This document shows positions 26,277-38,180 of a stretch of 64,000 nt of DNA, piece by piece. How positions within the stretch are numbered: the first letter of the stretch is position 1; each line of letters starts with the position of its first letter. The notes under the pieces were generated by a model, which was given only the letters and a program-made list of their open reading frames with translations, ran no database searches and was not told the DNA's origin. The translations under genes were made by a program, and so were the position numbers. Source of the stretch: Filobasidium wieringae (lineage: Eukaryota; Basidiomycota; Tremellomycetes; Filobasidiales; Filobasidiaceae); NCBI GenBank assembly GCA_001600055.1, contig BCIV01000018.1, positions 496,001 through 560,000 on the forward strand, in the 5' to 3' direction.

Positions 26277-27444
26277 CTACCTAGCGACGATCTCGATGAT
26301 CTTCTTGACCGCGCTCTTTGTGATTTCTTCCGGAGTCTTACTGATATCCACATCTACCACACCTTCTTCCCCCGTTGGGTCTTCTAGCGTTGCCAATTGA
26401 GAGTCCAGCATCTACAGGGAAGAAGGAAAGGTCAGGGTAGGGCTTTCGGAAACGAGGAAAGGAGACGTACTTTGGCTCCCATGAAGTGGTTTTTTCGTTT
26501 AGAGATTCGGTCCTGTAAGAGTTCCCGAGAACCGTTACAGTAGACGAAGAAGGTATCTAAGCGCGAAGGGTCCGGGTTGTAATGTACCTAGATCAATGAA
26601 TCACCTAAAGTCAATACGACCTTGTAGAAAGGTGATGGCATGAACGGTAATAATCACCTTTGTCGTTCCATTCCCATCGCTCTCCTCGACCGGTAGATCC
26701 ACTTCGACACTCCCCCTCAATATCTCCCTATAGCTCTTTTTCAATGCAGAACAAGCCATGACCACGGCAGGTCTTCCCAAACTCCTCTGTCTACTCGATC
26801 CCTCTTCCTCCGCGGCGTGTCTCCATTTCCAACCCTCTCCGAATTCCCACTCGGCCATTCCGGCAATATCCTCCGTCTCTCTGGATAAACTGCCTTCTTC
26901 CCCCGAACCCAGGACGCCGAAGAGAGAACGTTTTTCGGTGATCCATTCTTCCCTGCAGATACGTTCTGCGGTCGAACGGATCAGAGCGAGCCAGGGGAGT
27001 CGGTCAGTGTCCGTCAACGGGGTCCCGGCTGTCATCTTCTCGACATTGGTCTTGGGGTGGAGGGTATCACCATCGATGAAAGGGAGGGAAAGGGATTGAG
27101 CGAGAGACATTCCGATAGTAGATTTCCCACTATGAAATCAACCGTCGATAGTGATCAGACTCGTTTTCCGGCCGGACAAGACGGCTCAGGCGGACTTACC
27201 ACGAAGCAGGACCCATGACGATGATCAAAGCCGGTCTAGCCCCGTTCAACGGTCTCTGCAACCCATCCTCGGCAGCGGCGAACTTGACATCAGCTTCTTC
27301 CTCCATAATCTCTCTTTCTGCTTCTTTAGCGTCTGCCGGTTGAGGGATCCCGCTCTGAGGAGCTTCTCCGGTTTTCTGTAGGAGGAAGGTGAATGCTGAG
27401 AAGAAGAGGAATACGGGTAGGGTTTGGGAGGTGACGAGGGACAT
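26277..27444 (-). CDS. Gluconokinase with N-terminal hydrophobic segment
   Basis: Phosphorylates D-gluconate to 6-phosphogluconate, feeding the pentose-phosphate pathway. Exons 27444-27200, 27129-26658, 26587-26471 and 26411-26277 give 322 codons. The P-loop GPASCGKST is assembled across intron 1. Family motifs follow: GDTLHPKTNVEKMTAGTPLTDTDRLPWL, then ACSALKKSYREILRG, then NHFMGAKMLDSQLATLEDP, ending in VD...TPEEI. It is longer than typical gluconokinases (about 170-200 residues). There is an extra N-terminus with a hydrophobic stretch (LPVFLFFSAFTFLLQ, residues 10-24), which could be a membrane or organelle signal, and an insertion of about 50 residues after WLALIRSTAERI. A CGG-N6-CCG element lies 174 bp upstream of the ATG. 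Confidence 0.88.
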
Positions 27445-27786
27445 GGTGGGTGGGTGTGGTGGGGAGCGGTGTGCGGTGTGCGGTGTATATGTATGCGGGG
27501 TGTACGATGTCGCTGTGGTCGCTGTTGAATGTGAACTGGACCGAACGTTCCGAAGAGAATCGCTCGTTCGCTATTCCTGGAAACTTTGTTTTTGCGGGCA
27601 TGGTCAACGTCATCGGACGGTTCGGACCGGATTACGTGAACGCCCGAGTCGTGAACACGCTATGTGGGTTCATCTGGCATGTACCTCACCCATGATAACA
27701 TACCCTGAGAACCCATACGAACTCGATGAGGGCTGTGAATCAGGGTATATAGTGGATAAATCATACAACATCCATCCATCGCGCTC
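27445..27786. other. Intergenic region upstream of gluconokinase
   Basis: 342 bp. Contains GT-rich repeats (GGTGTGCGGTGTGCGGTGT near 27467-27486) close to the gluconokinase ATG and a CGG-N6-CCG palindrome at 27618-27629. The MSH6 3' end lies on the far side. Confidence 0.5.
27618..27629. promoter_or_regulatory. CGG-N6-CCG palindrome upstream of gluconokinase
   Basis: CGGTTCGGACCG, the spacing bound by Ppr1/UaY-type Zn2Cys6 factors. The identical 12-mer occurs at 49320-49331 upstream of dihydroxyacetone kinase. A binding role is inferred from sequence only. Confidence 0.35.
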
Positions 27787-30700
27787 CTAAGCGATACTTC
27801 GCCTGATCACATTCAACTGCGCCGAAAGACTAGCCAGCTTCATACTATCGTTCCCCAACGTATTCCGTTCAGGATCACAAGCATTGACCAAAAACGCGAA
27901 ATCTACACAAATTACAAGGATATCAGCGAGTTCCCTGACCACATCTAGCGGGGATTATACGCTTACCGGCTTGAGCGATAGCGGAGAGCTTGGAATGACG
28001 CCTCGTCATCAACTTGTTCTGTAGATCCGCAAAGAATTCTTTGGAGACCGATTCGGCCCGGGTCACGATCGATTCCGGTACCCCAGCCAGGTGAGCCACA
28101 TCTATAGTCATCCACGCCGTTAGCGAACCGCACCCCAAGATCATGGGCGGACGACAACTCACGAGTCCCGAAACTGCTCTCCGCGACGCCATCGATCAAC
28201 TTGTAAAGCGGGATCACCTCCCTCCTCTCATCGTTGACGTGCGTAGCCATATGCTGACAACGAACATTAGGATGAGGTTTCGGGGAAAGGTACGCTTCCG
28301 TGAGGGTATGATAGTGAGTACTGAAGAACCCGATGGGGAGGGTGTGAGTGGCGAGTTGGTGTAGGATCGCTTCGGCTAGGGATTGACCGTCGAACGTCGC
28401 GGTACCTCGACCGAGTTCTGTGAGGAGCATGGAGCAATTAGATTAGTTCGTCAGTGCTTGGATATGTGAATACATACCATCAAGAATAGTCATAGCCTTC
28501 GGTCCAGCCTCCGTCAGAATCTTCTTCGCCTATTGTGTGAATTCCCCAATCAGTCTTCCGCCGTCCTGTCAGATGCTAGATGACATAAACAAAAGCCATA
28601 CCTCATCCATCTCTACGGCAAAAGTAGAACGACCCGAAAAGATGGCATCGTAGGCTCCCATCCGAGTGGCGATCCGATCAACCGGTGATATTCTGAAAAC
28701 AAGTACCACCGCACCGTCAGCACGTCTCGCATAGCCGCCAAAGTTGTGCATGTATATGACTCACCTGGCTTGTGTGGCCGGCACGAAACATCCCAATTGA
28801 CAGAGAATGATACCCATCGCGGTAGATCTCATCAGTGTCGATTTACCAGCAGTATCTGAGCATGCAAGGATTAGAGGCTTGAACACCTTGTGCCGCAATG
28901 CGAACCAGAACTCGATGGCTTACTGGGACCGGTCAACAACACTTGTCGCGCAAGATCGCCTCCAAGCTTGATATCATTTGCGATGAAATCCGTCCTCAAC
29001 GACATGCAAGGATGACGAAGGTCGATGAAATCGATAAACGCGGCATCGGATTCCACAATCTCTGGGCGGACTTTAGGCTCGTCCATGTCAGCCGAAGCTT
29101 TCGCTAGCGAAAGTAGACAATCCAGCTCTGCAAGTACCCTTTCGAACAGCAGAACAAGTGGTCTTGAGTTGCAGCTTAACTTTACTGCTAATCCATATAC
29201 ACTCACCTCACCGCCTTGAGCCACGTTTCTCTATCGTTGTCAAACTCCGCCATCAACGTTCCATAGAACTCGGCGAATGCTATCTTCCGCGTCTCTCGCG
29301 CTTCCTGGGTGACTCGGATGAGCGGTAACGTCTCGGAAGTGACATATCGATTGTATGCCTAGAGGATCCGATGATGAGTATGGTTAGAGCAGATCAACGA
29401 GGTGATCTTCAACGTACTTTGGTTCCGGAAGTCTTTGTCCAATTGCCGGGAGCAGAGAAACCAGAGGCGGGTGCTTGGATGTGATATATTTCCTGAAAAA
29501 AACCTCATCAGCTATGACTCTAGGTACGATTAAAGTCCAACTTACCTTTTGTCCCTGAGCTGAATGCCAGAAAGTGAGCGATTTGCACTTGGTCTTTGTC
29601 TTGTACTGTTCCAGCTTGTCGTCCAAAGCAGCTTCAGCTTCGTCAACCGCTTGAGCAGCTTCATCGCACACCACGCTGGCGCCTTTACGAGGTTGTATAC
29701 CTGTAACGGAGATGAGGATTAGGCACGAAAAGCAGTAAGGGCATTTCTCTCTTACGTACATCCTTCTTCCAGGCGGTACAGTTTTTTCAAGTTGGTTCGG
29801 AAGCTGGTCAAGTCAGGGCAACCGCGAATCAATCCGCTGACGCTGTTCGTCTCGAAATCCTCTGATGCTTTAGCGAGCTTTTCGAAACCGTTCGATATCT
29901 TATCGAAGGCGTCGACGACCTTGAGAAAGTCGGATTGTTTACATCTACCAGCATGGATACGAGATATCAATCGTTCCAGGTCGGGTACGCCTCGAGCGAT
30001 CTTGCCAAAGGTTTCGCTGAATGTCGGGTGGTTCATCAGATCCTCAACAGCATCGAGTCTATAGGACGCGGTCGTGATTAGCAAGCCAAATACGGACGCT
30101 GTTTCGGATACTCACCTTGCATTGATTGCGCTGACATCCCTCAAGGGTACTGTCAGCCATATCCTGAATAGACGCTTTCCGAAAGGCGTTATACATCGTT
30201 GCAATAATTGTAGTAAAGTCCCCTCGTCGCCTCCCTCGTTGTTGAGCAAGATCTGCCATGATGCAAGCATTAATTAGCACATCACGATGGCTGGGCATCA
30301 CTTTCAATCTTACTTCGAGGTGACTCAATGTTTGACCATCTAGAACCATACCCTCCCCTTTTCTAATCGGATCGTATATGTTGAAGCTCTTCTGACTGAG
30401 CAGATCCGTTGCCATGTTGAGACTTCTCAAGTAGAATATCATTCCTCCCAATGCTTCTATGGTCAGAACTTGATTCTGCGCCACCATTTCCGCGATGGCG
30501 TCTGGAATCTGGGCGTCGCCCGATTCCGACTCGAAGAACGTGTTTAGTTCCTGGACGGTATTGTCAAACGGCATAAACTCGGTTTCAGGCTTGAGCGAAA
30601 CCCAAGAAGTGTTCATTGGTAAAGCGTTACGCAACAACCTCATCGTGGTCACGGTCAAATTGCCCTGGGAGCAAGAACGATCGATCAGTGAAAGTTGCTT

Positions 30701-33006
30701 GCACAATCATTGCCCTCGACTAACCTTTTCGTGAAGCAACTCCTTGATGCGCAATTGCCTCGTGAGTGTTTCCAGCCTCGTCCCCACGTTATCGTCCTCC
30801 CAACAGCTTAGTTCGAATTGACCCGTCGCAGCATCCAGAATGCACACCCCGTAAGCGGCTTTCGAACCGTCCGCCGAACGACCTTCCTTGATGGCCACGC
30901 AGTGTGACGCTTCCTCCTCGGTCAAAAATGCCTCGTCCACAACCGTACCGTTTGTAAATACGCTTGCAAGCTCTCTTCGGACGATCCCATCGCTCTTTGA
31001 TTTTTCTTTACTGCCGACGTTGGCTTTATTACGCATTTCCATTCTACGGGACGAGAGTTTAGTCATACGGCATCCTCTGGCCAGCTGGCACCTGTCTGTC
31101 TTACCCGATAGCTGTCTCGGCCTGTTCCACCTTTCCGACCTTGTAACCAGCAGCCAGGAATTTCGCAGCCCACCAGTCGAACGATGCCTCTGGAACTCCA
31201 ACCTATTCCGATCGGTCTTCGTCAGGTGTATGTTAAGCTTACGCGACTGATTGACCTACCATCTTCATCTTGACCCTATCCGTCAGTTTCAGGTCAAATT
31301 CCGCGTGTCCTATCTCGGCGTCGTTCTCGTACAATTCGTAGAATTTACCCTACATCCATCAAAACTTCTGGATCAGCTGGTGGTCTTCGTCCTCCTCTGG
31401 ATCGAGCGATACTCACCTTCTGAAAGAAAAGGACCGTATCGAAATGATTCTGCTTGATCTCCCAGAATTGTTTCTCGAACGGACTGAAAGTGTTCCAGGC
31501 TTTGTTGGGAATATGAACCGTCCTTCCGTCATATTCCGGATCTCCAATTCGATGACCTTCTTTCTATTCCACATGGAACGAAATTCGAAGTAAATCCCCG
31601 ATGAATTCGACGCTTCTAGCTTAGTATATCCAGAAAGGTAGACTCACGTCCTTCAGGTCCTTCAGGAACTCAAAACAACTCTCTTCCGCCTTCTTTTTCT
31701 CCTTCGCCTCGATCTTTCCCCTCTCTGCCTGAGTCATGAACCCTCCAGCACTTCCAGACGGTTGATTAGACCCCTTTTTCGCACCTAGTGGTTTAGGAGG
31801 GGGACGTTTAGGGGTACTCGAAGAGGGGGCGGAGGGGTCGTAGGCGAATCGCGAGCGGGAGGCGGGGGTTGATTTGGGTACGGAAGGTTTCTTGGGGGTC
31901 TGTTCGAAATCGTCCATCGCTGCGGCTATGATACAACACCCCGATCTCTCGATCAGCTCCGAACCGGGTGCTCAAGTAAGACCTCATCTACTTACCCAGA
32001 GCGTCTTCGTCCAACCCAAAGTCGTCCATCTCGAAATCCTCTTCACCCTCCCCTTCATCTATCAGAGTCGCGTCCCCTTCCGCCAACTCGAAATCATCGT
32101 CGTCATCTGCACCCTTTCTGAGCTTTCTCTTCTTAGCAGAGCCAGATGCTGCAGTGGGCTTTTTCTTAATCGATACGTCGCTGCCGAGCAGGAACAGGTG
32201 GTTAGACAAGTCTGCAGGAAGCAAGGGGGATTGGTCGAGGACAAACCTATCGGACCCTGAGTCCGTCTCTGCGTATACAACTTTTCTCTTCGAATGTCTC
32301 CCTCTTCCCTAGAAAAACGGTAATTAGGGACGATCGTGAGCTGCAAGTCGAATGCATTGAAGCCGTAGCTGTAGACTAAGGGGTAGCATACGACTTAATC
32401 AATGCTTACCTGGAGTTTGATCGGGCTTTCTTCTTCCTCCTCTTCTTCCATGACAAGCGGCAAGGGTTTCTTCGATACAGTGGGAGTACGATTGAGATCC
32501 TCATCTACTTCCATTGCGGTCGACTCGTCGATCTCGCTCAACGGACTGGAAGATAATTCCGATTTCTTGTCATTAGTGGTCGAGCTGGGTCTCTTGCTTG
32601 GAGGAAGGATTCGTGATGATGAGGGTATATCGACCATAGTCTGACTGGAGGAAGGTAGTATTGGCATGTCTTTGGACAATTTCAGGAAGACGTCCGTATC
32701 CTCTTCCGTCCTGTCCTTGTCCTCATCGATCTCTATCGGTTCTTCCTCGCTATTTAGCCTCTTCAAAACCTTCCCCGGTGTCCGACTCTTGTTCAAGAGG
32801 GGAGAAGAGAACAATTCCCCGCTCCCTTTCCTTGCAGGAGTCTTCTTGATTGTAGACTTTGTCGTAGACCCGCCTGGGGTTGTGGAGGTACTTGCTTTAT
32901 CATTCGAAGGTGTTCGAGCGGGAGTAGGAGGTGCCCCGTTGGCCTTTCCGAAAAACCCGAATAAAGTTGTTTGTTTCGTTTGAGATGACTGCGAGGAAGG
33001 AGCCAT
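27787..33006 (-). CDS. MSH6: DNA mismatch-repair protein Msh6
   Basis: Partner of Msh2 in MutS-alpha, recognising mismatches and small loops in the nucleus. Exons: 33006-32410, 32308-32247, 32180-31996, 31925-31648, 31563-31417, 31349-31260, 31202-31105, 31043-30725, 30664-30314, 30252-30116, 30058-29760, 29700-29546, 29492-29418, 29358-29207, 29138-28924, 28855-28765, 28692-28602, 28529-28478, 28417-28163, 28101-27967, 27902-27787; total 1299 codons. The N-terminus carries a PCNA-binding box (QTTLFGFF) that starts about residue 12, then a disordered acidic region. The mismatch-binding motif GKFYEL appears at the start of exon 6. The ATPase has Walker A GPNTAGKST (about 1051-1059, like yeast Msh6), and Walker B MTILDELGRGT is rebuilt across an intron (about 1127-1137). 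It ends with a helix-turn-helix dimer segment. The start at MAPSSQSSQ was chosen because it places the PCNA box at the N-terminus. Confidence 0.96.
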
Positions 33007-33664
33007 GTCGCTATCAGTTCTTGCGGAGAGGCAATGATACAGGCCAGAGCGATAAGAAGGACGTCGAAATGATAAACTTGGTGAGCGGGTTATGTTATGA
33101 GATGTTGGCTGAATTGACAAATACGCGTCGATAAATGACGCGTTTCTCGCGTTTCATCTTTCGGAGATCACTTACATTCCCCTGTAACTCTCGTATTGGC
33201 AATATTATTATTGTTATCCAGTTCGATCAAGTCTATACCGTCATGGCATAGACGTGCAGAAATAAGCCCTTGCTTTGCTCTTCTACGTCCTGCAAAGCCC
33301 TGCACGGACTGGCACCGGTTTTGATCACGTGACCTCTTACGCTTGTGTTGCACCTCATCGATGCGCTTGTCCCCTTTGAACTATAGGTACTATACTACTG
33401 GCTACTGGGAGATACGAGATCTGCGAGAGCTCCCAGGCGAGGGTAGATGAACAGAACTGCTCAAGATCCGCTACCGCTACCATGCAAGGTAACAAGCAAG
33501 CCGAGCGAGAGCGCAAGTTGCCGAAGCTCGCGTCCACCGCTAGGCATTCGTCATCGCCGAGCCACTCGATAATCATAATACAACTCACAGATTACAGATC
33601 TCACAAAATTAAGCTTGATAGGAACTGAAACCTGTCTCGACCACATCACGAACACACCTGCAAG
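33007..33664. other. Divergent promoter region MSH6 / DUF3237 gene
   Basis: 658 bp between two divergent starts. It is AT-rich near the MSH6 side and no gene is supported. Confidence 0.5.
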
Positions 33665-34373
33665 ATGCATTTCACCCATCCTCCTTCATTGGCGAAACTA
33701 CCTGAGCCTAAACTCGAGTTTCTATTCCACCTGGAATGCGAGATAGGCGAGACTCTGGACTTTGGGGTGATTCCTGGAACGGGAGTGGACAGGAAGAGTT
33801 GCGTCTTTTCCGGTGGAGTGTTCGAGGGTCCGAAACTGAAAGGCCATGTCTTGTGAGCATACTTTTCGATTTTCTGTATTCTCAGTTGAAAGCTAACGCT
33901 GCTCATATTCTCTTGTCTGGCGTAGGCCAGGAGGAGCAGACTGGCTGGTCACTCTCCCTAACGGCACAGGCCTCCCAGATACCCGGTACAATTTGAAAAC
34001 AGAAGACGGGGCTCTCATTTACGTTCAAACAAGAGGAAGTCGGGTAGGACCCAAAGAAGTTTTGGATCGGATCGCAGCTGGTGAAGAGGTTGGGCCGGAA
34101 GAATATCGGTAAGCGTCGGTAGTTTGTTGTATGCTCGATATGCTCTGATCATGTGCTTTGAATCATTCCAGAATGAGATTGACCGTACAATTGGAAACTG
34201 GACATCCAGATTATGCGTGGCTCAATACCGCGGTTATCATCGCTAGTGCAGCGAAAAGCGGTAATCTCGGTAAGTCTGGGCTGTTGGTGTTTGTCCGATT
34301 ACCTGTCTGAGCAATGCCTGATAAACGCTTCGTCGCTTGAACAGTGGTCTATGATGCCTATCAAGTCCTGTAA
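33665..34373 (+). CDS. DUF3237 (UPF0311) family protein
   Basis: Exons 33665-33852, 33926-34108, 34172-34269 and 34345-34373 give 165 codons. The family pattern is clear: an N-terminal PKLEFLFHLECEIGETLDFG strand pair, FSGGVFEGPKLKGHVLPGGADW (rebuilt across intron 1), LKTEDGALIYVQTRG, then HPDYAWLNTAVIIA and a final YDAYQV. Members are small single-domain beta-barrel-like proteins of unknown biochemical function in fungi and bacteria. Length is typical. No targeting signal is visible. Confidence 0.88.
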
Positions 34374-34454
34374 CTATGATCAACCGTATCAAAGCAATTC
34401 ATCAATGCATCCAGCCAACAATGACCCGTCCAGCGAGCTAATATCAGCCAGCTC

Positions 34455-35328
34455 CTAGAATACGGGGTACGAAGGGGGGTTGACAGGACTGTTGTGTGCC
34501 TTGTGGCGACCAGAAATCGACCTCCATTTTAGCCGCCAGCTACGTTTGATTTCAGGTGATACATTGTCCGGGGGGCATTCTTGCTTGCGGGAAGGCCGCT
34601 TCTGACGCTTCTTGGATTTTTTAGATAATCTACGTCGTTGATCGATTCCCTCTGTCAGTGACTTGAATCCTGTATGTTTACTACCATTGCGCATGAGTCT
34701 TTCTGGTTCTAATACATAAAAACCAAATCAGTCCGTCTGAAAAATCAATCGTAGAGATGACGCACGACTTACGTGGATGATCTTCATATTCATAAGGTAT
34801 CTGCGGTTTTGCAATTTCCCCCATGTGTTGCCGGGAGGGTGGAAATTCTTTTTCACTTCCTATCAACGTATTTGCTTGACTGAGCGGAGACGTGGTCAGG
34901 TTTTTCGGCTTTAATATTGCATTCCCCACTTGTACATCTTCCAGCGAGGATATTGAAGATCCCGAAGCGCTGTCAGCGGGGAACCAGGGGTTGTCCCTCA
35001 ACTGGCTGATGAGGTTCGTAGGACCATGGTCCTCTTCACTGAAACAGCTACTAAAGCGACTCCGTATACTGCTGAGAACGGAACGGACCCCTTGCCTAGC
35101 CTCTTCAAGGAAAGAAGACCTGTCCAAGCTGATCGTGCCCGTCCTTGCGCCTGAACTGCTGCTGGAAAGTGAAGGATCGGTTGCTGAGCGTTGCAACCTA
35201 TAGGAATCCCAGCTGTGCGTAGTGGAAGCTGATGAGATAGAGCTGGTTGGATAGTCGCTATTCTGGCCGAACTTTGTGTTCAGAGGAGCCAGACGCTTTC
35301 GTAGTTTCTCTCCGTCACTCGATCTCAT
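34455..35328 (-). CDS. Hypothetical protein, Ser-rich then basic
   Basis: Exons 35328-34773 and 34708-34455 give 269 codons in frame through one intron (GTAAGT..TATTAG). I do not recognise a family. The first two thirds are Ser/Thr-rich and look disordered, with a possible short helix (ARQGVRSVLSSIRSRFSS). After the intron the protein is strongly basic (RRRLSKKSKKRQKRPSRKQ), a candidate nuclear-localisation or nucleic-acid-binding tail. Its 3' end is only 81 bp from the convergent DUF3237 gene. The coding call rests on the clean frame and good splice sites. Confidence 0.55.
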
Positions 35329-36769
35329 GGAAGTCGGTGGATCTTCTGATTAAGGGTTTAAATCGTGTCCTCCTGTGGTACCATAGTACTCTATGCAAAT
35401 CGTAATCATATTGGCACTAAGCGATACAAGTCATGCTACCATACGAAGCTGGAGCTATATGATATGACGTCGTCTCGGGAGTGGAAATGAAAGCAGTGAA
35501 CAGCCTGAAACGCGGGGTCGGAAGGCTTTCTGAAGGTGTTTCATCCTCCGCCTAGGATCTGGCACTATTATCAGCCTACGTGATATCTCACAAGCAGCTC
35601 TTCGAGTTGTTCTTTCCGGTATATACAATATTTTGGAGAGACTCTGGTTCATAAACGGTCTGCGTCAGTGCAGGTTCAAGACGAGATTATTGACAGAGAA
35701 ATCTATGACGGGCCGTTTGAGCCACAGAAAAAGCGTGTTATCCTTTTACTTTTATGCAAATTTCGGAAACTTCTTTAGCCTTTAAAATGACTTCTTTAGC
35801 CTTTAAATCAGATTCTTTAAACCTACATACCCTTATATACCTCCTGTCCCTGCTTTATATCTTTGTAAACACGTTGTTTGCCCTCAGTCATCTCATCCTC
35901 CTTGTCCTCTACTTACAACAGGTACATGGAATGCTCAGGAGGTTGAGGTGATCTAAACAATCTGATTTAAAGGCTAAAGAAGTCATTTTAAAGGCTAAAG
36001 GAGTCAGTTTAAAGGCTAAAGGAGTAAATCTGCAACTCGCTTTTTTCGCGTGTTTTTTCGCATATTCTTTGGCCTTTTTACGCGTATTTTTCGCTCTTCC
36101 CTTGATCTGCACATATCCATCATTTTTCTTTGCTTGAAACACTAGTGGATGATTGCATTGCAACATCACATGCTTTTAATAGGTCTGACAGCAAAAAAGT
36201 CCAGGTGATTGGCTCTTATAGTGGGGTGATTTTAACACTCAAATTTAAACAATAAACAATCTTTTTAAAGGCGCTCAGGGGCGCAAACGGCGCGCCATAG
36301 AAATCCGACCTGGCGACTCTGCGGTTCAAGCCTCATCATCCGATGAATTTCTTCAGTGTAGAAAACTCACACCTTCCGATACTCTTCCGCACTTCCCTTC
36401 AATTCAAGAGTATCTGTTCCGCATTCAAGCATTAAACCTCACCTCAAGGCCTCAACACGCCCTCCGCCGACCCCGAGCGAAGACAAAAAGCACCCCCCCA
36501 ACCGCGCTTAAAGTCAGATGAAACACGGACCCAAACCGCGCTTCCTAAGCGAGAACGAACGCGTCGAACGTGACAAAAGGGCTACGATGGCCACGGTGTG
36601 AACGTGTGAACCAAAGGACCTTTTGATGTTGTGCGGTGTGTGAAGGAACAAGGGAACGTGTGCTCGAGGGTTGAGCGTTGGGTTTGTCCTTGTGGTGAGT
36701 GGGAGGTTATAGGTCGGACCGACTGGCGATTGGGGGGGTGATCGGGGGTTAAGGGGTCGATCTCATTCA
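35329..36769. other. AT-rich intergenic region with fold-back element
   Basis: 1.44 kb without a supported gene. It is markedly more AT-rich than the rest of the window from about 35700 to 36260 and contains the repeats listed separately. A minus-strand open frame (35909-36169) encodes a lysine-rich stretch (KGRAKNTRKKAKEYAKKHAKK) that reads straight into the repeats; it may be a transposase relic, but I cannot show it. Confidence 0.5.
35769..36023. repeat. Fold-back element with 21-bp tandem repeats in both arms
   Basis: The 16-mer TTCTTTAGCCTTTAAA occurs at 35771 and 35792. Its reverse complement occurs at 35966, 35987 (one change) and 36008 (one change). Copies are spaced exactly 21 bp within each arm. 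The 46-nt left arm (35769-35814) pairs with 35959-36004 with one mismatch, leaving a loop of about 144 nt. The structure fits a MITE or fold-back transposon remnant. Confidence 0.85.
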
Positions 36770-38180
36770 ATGTCGTTGAGTATCAAGATGAACCTCATTC
36801 TCTCCCTCCTCCTCTTCAACTCAATACAACGTCAGTAGTAATTCCCTACGAACCCGTTTCTCAATCATCATCTTCCTAACCAAACACCAACCATTACCAA
36901 ACCAGTCCCCACCACCCTTAGCTCCCCTTCGCACTCCCTCTCTCAAGGGTCACCTCGTCTTTCTTCCGTAAAGAACATGACGTCTGTCGAAACGGGAAGG
37001 GAGAACGCTCATTACGGATCGACAATGATGAAGAGATCGGGTCCGAACTGTAATAATCTCTGTACAACGCTGGATTACCCTGGGTTATCTTCTTTCAACG
37101 TATGCTCTCTACTCATCCACGAAGAAGAAATGTATAGGCTAACCTGAGCTGAATGAAACGAATCTTTTTAGGAGTGTAAGGAAGACGATCAGCATTGTCG
37201 ATGTTCATCAGGAGAACGGATCGCTTCCTCTTGTCTCTCCTGCCTGCTCAACCTAGGTTCTATAACGGAAGGTCAGTCCATCGCTCGCGTTCACAAATTG
37301 TGTTTCTCCCCGATGGACTGATCCTGACTGACCGAATGGGGGATTTGACATGTGATGCATGTGGTACGTGACGATGATAGTCTGGGATTGGTACGGTCGA
37401 TGCAACCTCATCCCCGCTCAACCGAGCGGGCCGAGTTGTCGTCCCCTTTGTACCCAGGACCTTGTTGTCGTATCGAAATTGACCGTGCGTCTCTATCTCT
37501 TACTCTCTCTCTCTCTATCTCTTTCTCTCTCTGTCTCTCTCTAGACGCGGGACGCAAGGGGGATCGAGACTGACGTGATACGTACATGTGCATGCTACGC
37601 CGACGATAGCAATGCAGGGCGGAAGACGACCCCTGCCTCTGCCCCCTCATCGGGCAAATACAGGGCGAGGGGTGTTTGGATTGTATAATGTTCCTGGGTG
37701 GGGGGAAATATACCGGTCAGTACGGTATCACATGGCGGTTTCGTCGATAAGGTTCTGACGAGGACTGATTCTTGGGACGGGATGGGATGGGTAGGTGAGG
37801 ATGCTAGGCAGAGGTGCGTTTTGGCCGCTGGGGTTGGGGGGCCGGTTGAGGTTGGGACGGGAGGATTGGGGACGTTTAGTTCTACCTTTGATTCTACCCA
37901 TACCCACTCGAGCACGTCCGGGACGATCATGGTTGTTACGTCCACTACCGAGAGTACCAGTGGGACGACAACGGTTCTGAGTGGGTCGGGACAGGTCAGT
38001 AGTCCGGGCGGGGGGACGGGGGTGGGAAACGCTACTCGGGCTTCGGGGTCGATTATAGTTATTCCCAGTGCGACTGGGGGTGCTCGTAGGAGTAGATCCA
38101 TCTTGGGGACGGGAGATGGGGTTGTAGTGATTGTTATGGGATTTGTGATCAGTAGTCTAGCGATGTTGATGTTGACATGA
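36770..38180 (+). CDS. Secreted cysteine-rich, Ser/Thr-rich surface protein (structure partly uncertain)
   Basis: Exon 1 (36770-36830) encodes a signal peptide (MNLILSLLLFNSI). Exon 2 (from 36906 to about 37098) and exon 3 (from about 37172) join in frame to give a cysteine module: CNNLC, ECKEDDQHCRCSSGE, SSCLSC. This C-x3-C..C-x7-C-x-C..C-x2-C spacing is common in small basidiomycete surface proteins. Further exons between 37276 and 37700 are unclear: a CRPLC stretch at 37376-37492, and possibly CAC at about 37595. The last open stretch, ending 38180, is Ser/Thr/Gly-rich with a hydrophobic C-terminus (VVVIVMGFVISSLAMLMLT), as in GPI-anchored or membrane-tethered wall proteins. I do not know its function. 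Confidence 0.5.
37489..37543 (+). repeat. CT-rich microsatellite
   Basis: An imperfect (CT)n tract ending in CTCTAG. It probably forms the pyrimidine tract and 3' splice site of an intron in the surrounding surface-protein gene. Confidence 0.6.

Noticed and set aside
28846..28935. Unusual Walker A (GPNTAGKST) in Msh6
   Set aside because: MutS is usually GPNMGGKST, but fungal Msh6 proteins commonly have an Ala-Gly-Lys form (yeast GPNAAGKST), so this is a family trait, not a defect.
36313..36325. B-box-like GGTTCAAGCC, possible tRNA gene
   Set aside because: No matching A box, acceptor stem or cloverleaf around it.
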